Assembly (NCBI RefSeq): GCF_000269985.1
Contig: NC_016109.1
Coordinates: forward strand, 8,149,001 to 8,213,000
Source: Kitasatospora setae KM-6054
GTDB taxonomy: Bacteria > Actinomycetota > Actinomycetes > Streptomycetales > Streptomycetaceae
Reading direction: 5' to 3'
DNA length: 64,000 bases
A program made the position numbers and the translations under genes. The notes under the pieces are model-generated. The model saw only the letters and a program-made list of their open reading frames with translations, had not been told where the DNA came from and made no database searches. Positions 43,589 through 51,432 of the stretch are shown here, in pieces. Position 1 is the stretch's first letter. Every line of letters starts with the position of its first letter.

Positions 43589-43814
43589 CGCCGCGTCAGG
43601 CGGCCTTCGCCCGTCGCGACGCCCGGCACGCGCCCTCCTTGCCCGCCACCGGGCAGGAGGGGCCCGCTCGTCGCACCGGCCGGAAGCCCGAGTACATCCA
43701 GGACGAGGGCTTCCGGCCGGCCCGCCGAGAGCACGCCCCAAGGGGGCACCTCCCAACCCCCCCTGGGGGCTGGGGAGCCGCTCCTTGACGGCAAAAGCTG
43801 CCTGACGCGGCACT
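43587..43814. mobile_element. MITE-like element, 228 bp
   Basis: Terminal inverted repeats: left 43587-43614, right 43787-43814, starting AGYGCCGCGTCAGGC in both (one mismatch in 15 bp, then similar for ~12 more). Inside are a 14-bp perfect hairpin (CCGGCCGGAAGCCC and complement, 43677-43721) and the CAAGGGGGCACCTCCCAACC/GGGGGCTGGGGAG segment I recall from a repeat dispersed in Streptomyces. It has no transposase and lies between two convergent genes. No target duplication is obvious. Confidence 0.7.
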
Positions 43815-43828
43815 GGCGGAGCGCCAGG

Positions 43829-45328
43829 TCAGCAGACGTCCGGCCTGGTCAGCAGCGGTGCGCGCAGGTGCAGTTCGAGCCGGGGGCCGGTCAGCGGCGG
43901 GGTGCTCCAGAGCGCCGTCGCCGTCCCGGCCGCCGGGTCGAGGGTCAGCCGGACCCGGTGCGGGGTGGTGATCACGTACAGGTCGGCGTGGAAGCGGCCG
44001 TCCTGCCAGCCGCCGGCGGCGACGACGGGGCGGCCGAGCGGGGCGCTCTCCCGCCAACCGCCGTGGCCCACCTCGAAGTCGAGGACCGTCCCGGTGTCGG
44101 GCAGCGGCCCGAGGCTGACCCGCCAGCCGCCGTCGACCGGTTCGACCGCGGCCTGCGTGCCGTCCGGCAGCGCCGACTCCGCGGCGGCGGCGTCCAGCTT
44201 CGCGCGGGCCGCCCGGCCCGGCTCGGCGGTGCCCGGGACGAGCGGCAGCGACAGCCGCCGCAGCCGCTCGGCGAGCAGCGCGTCCTGCTCCGGGCCGTCG
44301 GCGGTGTCCAGGCGGTCGGGGCCGGCTGCGGTGTCGGGGCCGTCCGGGCCCTCCAGCGGGGCGAGGCCGGGCAGCAGGAACTCCCACAGGGCGTCGAACA
44401 CCGTCTGGGACCTGCCCTGCGCGGTCACCGCGACCACCAGGTCGTGCGCGGGGACGACCACGCACTGCTGCCCGTAGGCGCCGTTGGCGTGGAAGCCGTG
44501 CCGGGAGCGCCAGAACTGGTAGCCGTAGCCGCACGCGAAGTCGGGGTCGTCCGCGCCCTCGATGAACGGCTCGGAGTCGATGTGCCGGCGCGTCGCCAGC
44601 TCGACCCACGCGCGCGGGACGAGCTGCCGCCCGCCCCAACTGCCGCCGCGCAGCAGCAGTTCGCCGAGGGCCGCCACCGCCTCGGTGGTCAGGTGCAGGC
44701 CCTGGAAGCCGAAGACCGCGCCACCGCGCACCCGGTCCCACTCGGCGGGCCCGACGCCCATCGGCCCGAACAGCCGCTCGTCCACGAACTCGGCCAGGCC
44801 GCGGCCGGTGACCCGCTCCACGATCCGGGCCAGCAGGAAGGCGGTCGCGTCGTCGTAGACGTGCCGGGTCCCCTCGGGCGCGTCGAACGGCAGCCCCAGG
44901 AAGCCGCGGACCAGGTCGCCGGGCTCCCGCCGCCAGGCTTCCTCCAGGCTGTTCCGGGGGTGCCCGGCGGTCATCGTCAGCAGGTGGTGGACGGTGATCC
45001 GGCGGGCCTGCGCGGAGGCGTCCGCCGGGACGTGCTCCGGCAGCAGGTCGACCACCAGGTCGTCCGTCGCCAGCAGCCCGTCCGCGACCGCCAGGCCCAC
45101 CGCGAGGGCCGTCACCGACTTCGTCAACGAGTAGAGCAGGTGCGGCCGCTGGGCCGAGTACGGTGCCCACCAGCCCTCCGCGACGACCTGCCCGCGCCGC
45201 ACCACCACCAGCGAGTGGCACTCCACCGACAGCTCCGCCAGCCGGTCCAGGAACGCCCCGACCGCCCGGGACGACACACCGACGGCGGACGGCGCCGAAC
45301 GCGGCAACAGGAGGCGCTGAGCGGGCAT
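43829..45328 (-). CDS. Serine hydrolase, beta-lactamase/PBP4 family
   Basis: A 499-aa class C beta-lactamase-like serine hydrolase. The catalytic SxxK is LYSLTKSVTALAVGLAVAD, the YxN-like motif is HVYDDATAFLLARIVE, and the third motif is HGFHANGAYGQ. A C-terminal beta-rich domain of ~150 residues (VSLGPLPDTGTVLDFEVGHG) follows, common in esterases of this fold. No signal peptide, so a cytoplasmic esterase or amidase is more likely than a true beta-lactamase. ATG 45328 has GGGGAGA 8 nt ahead. Confidence 0.88.
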   Translation of the reverse strand: MPAQRLLLPRSAPSAVGVSSRAVGAFLDRLAELSVECHSLVVVRRGQVVAEGWWAPYSAQRPHLLYSLTKSVTALAVGLAVADGLLATDDLVVDLLPEHVPADASAQARRITVHHLLTMTAGHPRNSLEEAWRREPGDLVRGFLGLPFDAPEGTRHVYDDATAFLLARIVERVTGRGLAEFVDERLFGPMGVGPAEWDRVRGGAVFGFQGLHLTTEAVAALGELLLRGGSWGGRQLVPRAWVELATRRHIDSEPFIEGADDPDFACGYGYQFWRSRHGFHANGAYGQQCVVVPAHDLVVAVTAQGRSQTVFDALWEFLLPGLAPLEGPDGPDTAAGPDRLDTADGPEQDALLAERLRRLSLPLVPGTAEPGRAARAKLDAAAAESALPDGTQAAVEPVDGGWRVSLGPLPDTGTVLDFEVGHGGWRESAPLGRPVVAAGGWQDGRFHADLYVITTPHRVRLTLDPAAGTATALWSTPPLTGPRLELHLRAPLLTRPDVC

Positions 45329-45488
45329 ACCGGATTTCTCCCCTGGCTGACGGGACCGCTGACGGGACCCGGGCATGCTACGGACGGCGCGGACGGGGTG
45401 CCACGGCTTTTCCCCGCCCGGCCCGGATGCCCCGCATAACCGCCACCCGCGTCCGCCACGGCCGCCACCCGCGGCCGCCGTCCGCCCG

Positions 45489-46478
45489 CTACGGCCGCTC
45501 GGCTCCGGCCGTCTCCGCGACCAGCGCCGCCAGCCCGTCCAGCAGGCGCTGCAGGCCGAACTCGAAGAGCTGGTCGAGGTCGAAGTCGTAGCCCTCCTCG
45601 GTCAGCCGTCGGAAGGTCGGGTGCGCGGCGACCAGTTCGGCGTAGCGGGGTTCGTGCTGGTCCATCCAGGCTTCGGCGTCCTGCCCGGTGGCGGCCTCCG
45701 CGGCGGCCTCCAGCTCCAGGTTGAGCGCGGTGCCCCGGACGTAGTTGACCAGGGTCAGGTATGCGGTGAGCACGCTCTGCAGGTCGAGTCCGGCGCCGGC
45801 CATGGCGGCGAGCATCCACTCGCCGAACGGCAGCGCGTTGGGCAGCGGTTGCGGGCGGGTCACCGACATCGCGGACGCCAGCCAGGGGTGGGCGCGGAAC
45901 AGCGCCCAGAGGCGGCGGGCGGCCAGCTCCAGCCGGGCCCGCCAGTCGAGCCGGGTCTCGGCGGGGGAGAACGCCAGGTCGGCGAAGACCCGGTCCATCA
46001 TCAGCTCGACCAGGCCGTCCTTGTCCGGGACGTGCCGGTACAGCGACATGGTGGCGGCGTCCAGTTCGGCCGCGACCCGGCGCATCGACAGCGCCTCCAG
46101 GCCCTCGCCGTCGGCCACCCCGATCGCCGCCGCGACGATCCGCTCCGCCGTCAGCACCCCTTCCGGCGCGGGCCGCCGGGGCACCTGCCGCCCGGCGGTG
46201 CGCGGCGCGCGCCCGGCCTCCGGAACGGTGGAGGGGGAGGTGGAGGAGGAGGGGCCGGACGCGGGGGAGGGGTTCCCGGCCACCACCGTGCCGACGCCCG
46301 GCACGGCCCGGACCAGGCCCTGGCCGCGCAGCTCGGCCAGCACCCGGGTGGCGGTCGCCATCGCGACGTTCCACCGGCGGGTGATCTCCCGGGTGGACGG
46401 CACCCGGTCGCCGGGGCGCAGCTCACCGTGCTCGATCCGCCCCCGCAGTTCGGCCGCGATCTGCTCGTAGCGGTCCAC
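45489..46478 (-). CDS. GntR-TetR fusion transcriptional regulator
   Basis: A 329-aa protein with two DNA-binding units. Residues ~1-70 are a GntR winged helix (VPSTREITRRWNVAMATATR, with VRAVPGVGTVVAG wing). After a Ser/Pro linker, residues ~105-165 are a TetR HTH (RIVAAAIGVADGEGLEALSM, then AATMSLYRHVPDKDGLVEL), followed by a TetR C-terminal ligand domain (LDWRARLELAARRLWALFRA). GTG 46478 was chosen over ATG 46517: GGAGGTGG precedes it and the longer form would place an operator copy inside the coding region. Divergent from a flavin monooxygenase. Confidence 0.88.
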   Translation of the reverse strand: MDRYEQIAAELRGRIEHGELRPGDRVPSTREITRRWNVAMATATRVLAELRGQGLVRAVPGVGTVVAGNPSPASGPSSSTSPSTVPEAGRAPRTAGRQVPRRPAPEGVLTAERIVAAAIGVADGEGLEALSMRRVAAELDAATMSLYRHVPDKDGLVELMMDRVFADLAFSPAETRLDWRARLELAARRLWALFRAHPWLASAMSVTRPQPLPNALPFGEWMLAAMAGAGLDLQSVLTAYLTLVNYVRGTALNLELEAAAEAATGQDAEAWMDQHEPRYAELVAAHPTFRRLTEEGYDFDLDQLFEFGLQRLLDGLAALVAETAGAERP

Positions 46479-46491
46479 CCGCTCCACCTCC

Positions 46492-46623
46492 GCACTAGTG
46501 CACCCGTGGGAGGCCATGCTAGCTGCCGAAGTGCTCCCTGCACCACCTTCCGGCGCCCGGGGCAGCGCACTAGTGCACTAGTGCAGCAATCCCCAAAACC
46601 CAAGGAATCAGCTTGCCTAGTGC
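46492..46623. promoter_or_regulatory. GCACTAGTGC operator cluster
   Basis: Perfect palindrome GCACTAGTGC at 46492-46501, 46567-46576 and 46575-46584 (the last two overlap by 2 bp), plus a degenerate GCCTAGTGC at 46615-46623 close to the monooxygenase start. Placement over both divergent promoters fits the GntR-TetR fusion as a repressor; spaced ~75 bp apart they could allow looping. Confidence 0.7.
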
Positions 46624-46649
46624 GGCGCGTACGGCGTACGTTCGGTGTC

Positions 46650-47942
46650 ATGAAGAACACGGAGACCAGCCTCGACATCCTCGTCTCGGGCGCCGGAATC
46701 GCCGGCCCGGCCCTGGCGTACTGGCTACGCAGGAAGGGCTTCCGCCCCGTCGTGGTGGAGCGCGCCCCCGCGCCCCGGCCCGGCGGCCAGACCGTCGACC
46801 TGCGCGGCGCCGGACGCACCGTCATCGAGCGGATGGGCCTGCTGGAGCGGGTCCGCGAACTCGCCGTCGACCAGCGCGGCATCGCCCTGGTCGACCGTCG
46901 CGGCCGGCACACCGCCCGGCTGCCCACCGAGCTCTTCGGCGGCGAGGGCATCGTCTCCGACCTGGAGATCCTCCGCGGCGACCTCGCCGACCTGCTGTAC
47001 GAGGCCACCGCCGACGAGGTCGAGTACCTCTTCGACGACACCCTCACCGCCCTGCACCAGGACGCCGACGGCGTCCACGCGGTCTTCGAGAACGCCCCGC
47101 CCCGCCGCTTCGACCTGGTGGTCGGCGCCGACGGCCTGCACTCCACCACCCGTCGCCTGGCCTTCGGCCCCGAGCGCGACTTCGTCACCCCGCTCGACTG
47201 CCACACCGCCTGGTTCACCGCCCGCACCGCACTCGACCTCGACGGCTGGTTCCTGATGTACAACGCCCCCGGCGGCCTGGTGGTCAGCGCCCGCCCGGGC
47301 CGGCTCCCCGGCGAGGTCAAGGCCGCCTTCGCCTTCCGGTCCGGCCCGCTCACCCACGACCGCCGCGACCGCGCCGCCCAGCAGCGCCTGCTCACCGAGC
47401 GCTTCGCCGGCCGCGGCTGGGAGAGCGACCGCCTGCTCGCCGCGATGGCCGAGGCCGACGACTTCCACCTCGACTCGATGGGCCAGGTCCGCCTCGACAG
47501 CCACAGCCGCGGCCGGGTCGCCCTGATCGGCGACGCCGCCTGCTGCCCCACCCCCCTCACCGGCCTCGGCACCAGCCTCGCCCTGGTCGGCGCCTACCTC
47601 CTCGCCCACGAACTCGCCGCCGCCGGCGGCGACCACACCACCGCCTACGCCGCCTACCAGCGGCAGATGCGCCCCTACGCCGCCAAGGCCCAGCAGCTCC
47701 CCCCGGGCGGCGTGGCCGGCTACGCCCCCACCAGCGCCGCCGTGATCCGCCTGCGCGCCGCCTCCATGCGCTGGATGACCCGCCGGCCGCTGCGCCGCCT
47801 GATGGAGGCCCAGGCCGCCAAGGCGAGCGAGGTCGCACTCCCCGCCTACGACGCCGCCCCCGCCCCCGTTCCCGCCCCCGGCCCGAGGACGGACGCGGAC
47901 ACGGGGACGGGGACGGGGACGGCCCCGGTCTCCGTGGGGTGA
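46650..47942 (+). CDS. FAD-dependent monooxygenase (TetX/PHBH type)
   Basis: A 430-aa class A flavoprotein monooxygenase. GxGxxG is LVSGAGIAGPALAYWLRRKG, the DG motif VVGADGLHSTTRRLAFG, and the GD motif VALIGDAACCPTPLTGLGTS. Related enzymes hydroxylate aromatics or inactivate tetracycline and similar drugs. The C-terminal ~30 residues are Pro/Ala- and TG-repeat-rich. ATG 46650 has no strong ribosome site. Likely induced through release of the divergent GntR-TetR regulator. Confidence 0.9.
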   Translation: MKNTETSLDILVSGAGIAGPALAYWLRRKGFRPVVVERAPAPRPGGQTVDLRGAGRTVIERMGLLERVRELAVDQRGIALVDRRGRHTARLPTELFGGEGIVSDLEILRGDLADLLYEATADEVEYLFDDTLTALHQDADGVHAVFENAPPRRFDLVVGADGLHSTTRRLAFGPERDFVTPLDCHTAWFTARTALDLDGWFLMYNAPGGLVVSARPGRLPGEVKAAFAFRSGPLTHDRRDRAAQQRLLTERFAGRGWESDRLLAAMAEADDFHLDSMGQVRLDSHSRGRVALIGDAACCPTPLTGLGTSLALVGAYLLAHELAAAGGDHTTAYAAYQRQMRPYAAKAQQLPPGGVAGYAPTSAAVIRLRAASMRWMTRRPLRRLMEAQAAKASEVALPAYDAAPAPVPAPGPRTDADTGTGTGTAPVSVG

Positions 47943-47954
47943 GACCGGGGCCGT
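47919..47954. terminator. Bidirectional terminator overlapping monooxygenase stop
   Basis: ACGGCCCCGGTCTC and GAGACCGGGGCCGT form a perfect 14-bp stem with an 8-nt loop. The monooxygenase TGA (47940-47942) lies in it, and the convergent chitinase ends 17 bp later. Confidence 0.85.
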
Positions 47955-47970
47955 CAGGGGTGGTGGCGCG

Positions 47971-49923
47971 TCAGCCGGTGAAGCCGGCCGTGATGGAGGT
48001 GAACTGCCAGTCGGACTGGGCGATGCCGGAGCAGGTCTCCTGCAGGCCGCCGCCCGCGCAGCCGCGGTCGCGGTTGACCGACCAGAACGCCAGGCGGGCG
48101 ATGTGGTTGGTGTTGGCCCAGTCGCGGATCGCGGTCCAGTTGGCGATGGTGGTGACCTCGTTGTTGTCGCTGAGGCCGTTCATGCCGGAGAGGCCGATGT
48201 GCGAGTAGGCGGTGGCGTCGTCCCAGCCGTACACCGACTTGAGCTTGTTCTTCAGGCCGTTGGCGGCGCTGACGGTGGCGGCGTACATGTCGGTCGACGC
48301 GTTGCCGAAGTCGAACGGCATGATGGTGAAGACGTCGATGTCCGCGCCGAGCGCCTTGGACTGCTCGATCAGCCGGTTGCCGGGGTCGGTCGGGCCGCTG
48401 ATCGCGGTGCCGAAGGTGACGATCGTCTTGATGCCGGGGTTCTTCTGCTTGACGATCTTCAGCGCGTTCAGGATGCGGTCCTGGACGGTGTAGTTCTCGA
48501 ACTCGTCGGTGTTCTCGATGTCGATGTCGATCGCCTTCAGGCCGTAGGCGTCGATCACCTTCTGGTAGGCGCCGGCCAGCGCGGTCGCGTCGGCGCAGTT
48601 CGGGCCGAGCTTGTTGCCCGACCAGCCGCCGAAGGACGGGACGACGTCGCCGCCCGCGGCGCGCACCGCGTTGATGGTCTGCTGGTCCACGCCGTTCAGC
48701 AGCGGGCGCTGGCTGTCCCAGGTCGGGTTGCAGCCGTTCTGCGCGAGCACGAACGCCAGGGTGAACCACTTGATGCCGGTCGCGTTCATCACGGTGGCCG
48801 CGGCCGGCGGGTTGCCCCAGCCGTTGTACAGGTACGGCGCGGCCTGCTTGAAGCCGCTCGGGGTGGTGGTCGGCGGGGTGGTCACCGCGAGCGCGTTGGA
48901 CGCGGCGGAGGCGTTGCCGGCCGCGTCGCGGGCCTTCACGGTGAAGGTGTAGGCGGTGGAGGCGGTCAGGCCGGTGACGGTCGCCGTGGTGCCGGTGACG
49001 CTGGTGGTCAGCGTGCCGTTCTTGTACACGTCGTAGGCGGTGACGCCGACGTTGTCGGTCGAGGCGCCCCAGGAGAGCGAGACCTGGGTGGACGCGGTCG
49101 CGGTGGCGACCAGGTTGGTCGGCGCGGTCGGCGCGGTCGGGTCGCCGTTCGACGGCGTGGTCACCGACACCGGGTTGGACGCGGCGGAGGTGTTGCCCGC
49201 CAGGTCGCGGGCCTTCACGGTGAAGGTGTAGGCGGTGGAGGCGGTCAGGCCGGTGACGGTCGCCGTGGTGCCGGTGACGCTGGTGGCCAGCGTGCCGTTC
49301 TTGTACACGTCGTAGGCGGTGACGCCGACGTTGTCGGTCGAGGCGCCCCAGGAGAGCGAGACCTGGGTGGCGCTGGAGCCGGTCGCGATCGGGGTGCCCG
49401 GCACGGTCGGCGCCTGGGTGTCCGGCGGGGTCCCGCCGGGGCCGTCCAGGCTGATGTCGTCCGCGTAGTACGTGCCCTGGCCGAACCAGCCGTTCAGGTA
49501 CACCTCGGCGCTGGTCTGCGCGGCGCCGGTGGTGAAGCTGACGGTCAGCTGCTTCCAGTCGGCCGCGGCCGGCGTCCAGGTGGAGGTGCCACCGGTGACG
49601 CCGAGGTACACGTAGTTGCCGCGGACCCAGCCGGACAGCGAGTACGTGGTGCTGGGCTGCACCGCGACGGTCTGGACGCACTTGGCGTTGTCCGCGGCGC
49701 TGACGGCGCCGGCCAGCGCCTTCGAGCCGCCGTGGACGGGCGTGGAGACCACGGAGCCGAGGCCGCCGGAGCAGGACCAGCCGCTCAGGGTGCCGGTCTC
49801 GAAGCCGGGGTTGGTCAGGACGTTGGCGGCGCTGGCGCTGCTCGGGACGGCCGCGACGGCGGCCGTGGCCAGCAGCAGCGCCGCGGCGCCGACCGCGGTG
49901 GCGCGGCGGTTGGGGGCATGCAC
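47971..49923 (-). CDS. Secreted modular GH18 chitinase (CBM-FnIII-FnIII-GH18)
   Basis: A 650-aa exported enzyme. Residues 1-32 are a signal peptide; ~33-165 a galactose-binding-like CBM (NVLTNPGFETGTLSGWSCSG to YYADDISLDG); ~170-265 and ~265-360 two FnIII domains, 93-residue units; ~365-650 a GH18 catalytic domain with AIDIDIENTDE, E470 as acid/base. GTG 49923 follows GGAGGT. The two FnIII DNA blocks are almost identical with a 279-bp period. It degrades chitin outside the cell. Upstream lies a consensus TTGACA -35 box overlapped by a DasR-like site. Confidence 0.95.
   Translation of the reverse strand: MHAPNRRATAVGAAALLLATAAVAAVPSSASAANVLTNPGFETGTLSGWSCSGGLGSVVSTPVHGGSKALAGAVSAADNAKCVQTVAVQPSTTYSLSGWVRGNYVYLGVTGGTSTWTPAAADWKQLTVSFTTGAAQTSAEVYLNGWFGQGTYYADDISLDGPGGTPPDTQAPTVPGTPIATGSSATQVSLSWGASTDNVGVTAYDVYKNGTLATSVTGTTATVTGLTASTAYTFTVKARDLAGNTSAASNPVSVTTPSNGDPTAPTAPTNLVATATASTQVSLSWGASTDNVGVTAYDVYKNGTLTTSVTGTTATVTGLTASTAYTFTVKARDAAGNASAASNALAVTTPPTTTPSGFKQAAPYLYNGWGNPPAAATVMNATGIKWFTLAFVLAQNGCNPTWDSQRPLLNGVDQQTINAVRAAGGDVVPSFGGWSGNKLGPNCADATALAGAYQKVIDAYGLKAIDIDIENTDEFENYTVQDRILNALKIVKQKNPGIKTIVTFGTAISGPTDPGNRLIEQSKALGADIDVFTIMPFDFGNASTDMYAATVSAANGLKNKLKSVYGWDDATAYSHIGLSGMNGLSDNNEVTTIANWTAIRDWANTNHIARLAFWSVNRDRGCAGGGLQETCSGIAQSDWQFTSITAGFTG
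48926..49372. repeat. 279-bp direct repeat encoding tandem FnIII domains
   Basis: Blocks at about 48926-49093 and 49205-49372 are nearly identical, offset by 279 bp (93 codons). Copy number could change by slippage or recombination without breaking frame. Confidence 0.85.
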
Positions 49924-49980
49924 GGGTACCTCCAGTGGGGGATGGGGGTGTGGAGGTGCGTAGGGAGCGCGCACAACAAA

Positions 49981-50007
49981 ATGGACTGGACCAATTGGTT
50001 ATGTCAA
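49981..50007 (-). promoter_or_regulatory. Chitinase promoter with dre-like site
   Basis: On the minus strand TTGACA (50007-50002) is a perfect -35 box; AATTGGTCCAGTCCAT (49996-49981) lies in the spacer/-10 region and matches most of the DasR core (GGTC.AG.CC). ACCAATTGGT at 49991-50000 is an additional palindrome. Catabolite-type repression by DasR fits the gene's function. Confidence 0.55.
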
Positions 50008-50128
50008 GGCTAGGTCAAAGCGCGGACACCACCCTGACCCCCCGTCAGGACCCGCCGGGGGAGCGTCCGGACCCCGCCGGCCGCTGCTCCGTCCGGGTGT
50101 CTTGCGGCACGCCGGAAGCCCCCCGCGG

Positions 50129-50180
50129 GCCCAGCTCGGGCACGATCGTTCAGCCCAGCTGTGGCACCCGTTAAGAATTC
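50129..50180 (+). promoter_or_regulatory. Direct repeats in the tdh upstream region
   Basis: GCCCAGCTCGGGCAC (50129-50143) and GCCCAGCTGTGGCAC (50153-50167) are 13/15 identical with a 24-bp period. TTAAGAATTC (50171-50180) just after could hold a -10 box. A regulator site for tdh-kbl is inferred. The rest of the 50008-50339 gap holds no gene that I can support. Confidence 0.4.
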
Positions 50181-50339
50181 CTCGATGGACCGCACCCACC
50201 GTGACCAGGCAGATTTCACCCTGCCCGGCCGGTGACCGCCGCACGCCGGGACGCCCCGCCGGAGCCGCGCCCCCCGCGCGCCCACCCCCAGGCCCGCCCG
50301 TCCGCGGGCCGCCCGAACCCCGCGTCAGGAGCGCTCGCC

Positions 50340-51371
50340 GTGAAGGCACTCGTCAAGCTGAACGCCGAACCCGGACTCTGGATGACCGACGTCCCGGAAC
50401 CGGAGGTCGGCCCCGGCGACGTCCTGATCAAGGTCCTGCGCACCGGCATCTGCGGCACCGACCTGCACATCCGCGCGTGGGACAACTGGGCCCAGCAGAC
50501 CATCAAGACCCCGATGACCATCGGCCACGAGTTCGTCGGCGAGGTCGCCGCCGTCGGCGCCGCCGTCGCGGACGTCAGCGTCGGCGACCTGGTCAGCGGC
50601 GAGGGCCACCTGGTCTGCGGCAAGTGCCGCAACTGCCTGGCCGGCCGCCGCCACCTGTGCCGCAACACCATCGGCCTGGGCGTCAACCGGGACGGCGCGT
50701 TCGCCGAGTACGTCGCGCTGCCCGCGAGCAACGTCTGGGTGCACCGCGTCCCGGTCGACCTCGACGTCGCCGCGATCTTCGACCCGTTCGGCAACGCCGT
50801 GCACACCGCGCTGTCCTTCCCGCTGGTCGGCGAGGACGTCCTGGTCACCGGCGCCGGCCCGATCGGCATCATGGCCGCCGCCGTCGCCAAGCACGCCGGC
50901 GCCCGCAACGTCATGATCACCGACGTCTCCCCGTACCGCCTCGACCTGGCCCGCCGGCTCGGCGTCACCCTCGCGCTGGACGTCTCGCGGCAGACCATCG
51001 AGGACGGCCAGCACCAGCTCGGCCTGCGCGAGGGCTTCGACGTCGGCCTGGAGATGTCCGGCCGCCCCGAGGCGATGCAGTCGATGATCGCCAACATGAC
51101 CAACGGCGGGAAGATCGCCATGCTCGGCCTGCCCGCCGACGGCTTCCCGATCGACTGGGCCCGGGTGGTCACCTCGATGCTCACCATCAAGGGCATCTAC
51201 GGCCGCGAGATGTTCGAGACCTGGTACGCGATGTCCGTGCTGCTGGAGGGCGGGCTCGACCTCTCCCCGGTGATCACCGGCCGGCACCCCGTCCAGGACT
51301 TCGAGGCCGCATTCGACGAGGCCGCCGGCGGAAACTGCGGCAAGGTCATCCTCGACTGGACGACGCTGTGA
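50340..51371 (+). CDS. tdh: L-threonine 3-dehydrogenase
   Basis: A 343-aa zinc MDR enzyme that oxidises threonine to 2-amino-3-oxobutyrate with NAD+. Catalytic zinc ligands are C38 in RTGICGTDLH and the histidine/glutamate of TIGHEFVGEV; the structural zinc loop is EGHLVCGKCRNCLAGRRHLC. Rossmann motif: VTGAGPIGIMAAAVAKHAGA. GTG 50340 has AGGAG ahead. kbl follows 61 bp later, the standard threonine-to-glycine pair. Confidence 0.96.
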   Translation: MKALVKLNAEPGLWMTDVPEPEVGPGDVLIKVLRTGICGTDLHIRAWDNWAQQTIKTPMTIGHEFVGEVAAVGAAVADVSVGDLVSGEGHLVCGKCRNCLAGRRHLCRNTIGLGVNRDGAFAEYVALPASNVWVHRVPVDLDVAAIFDPFGNAVHTALSFPLVGEDVLVTGAGPIGIMAAAVAKHAGARNVMITDVSPYRLDLARRLGVTLALDVSRQTIEDGQHQLGLREGFDVGLEMSGRPEAMQSMIANMTNGGKIAMLGLPADGFPIDWARVVTSMLTIKGIYGREMFETWYAMSVLLEGGLDLSPVITGRHPVQDFEAAFDEAAGGNCGKVILDWTTL

Positions 51372-51432
51372 CCCGTACCGGTTGACCCACCCCGCACACG
51401 ACCGCCGTACCCGCCGTGAGGAGCGACCCACC

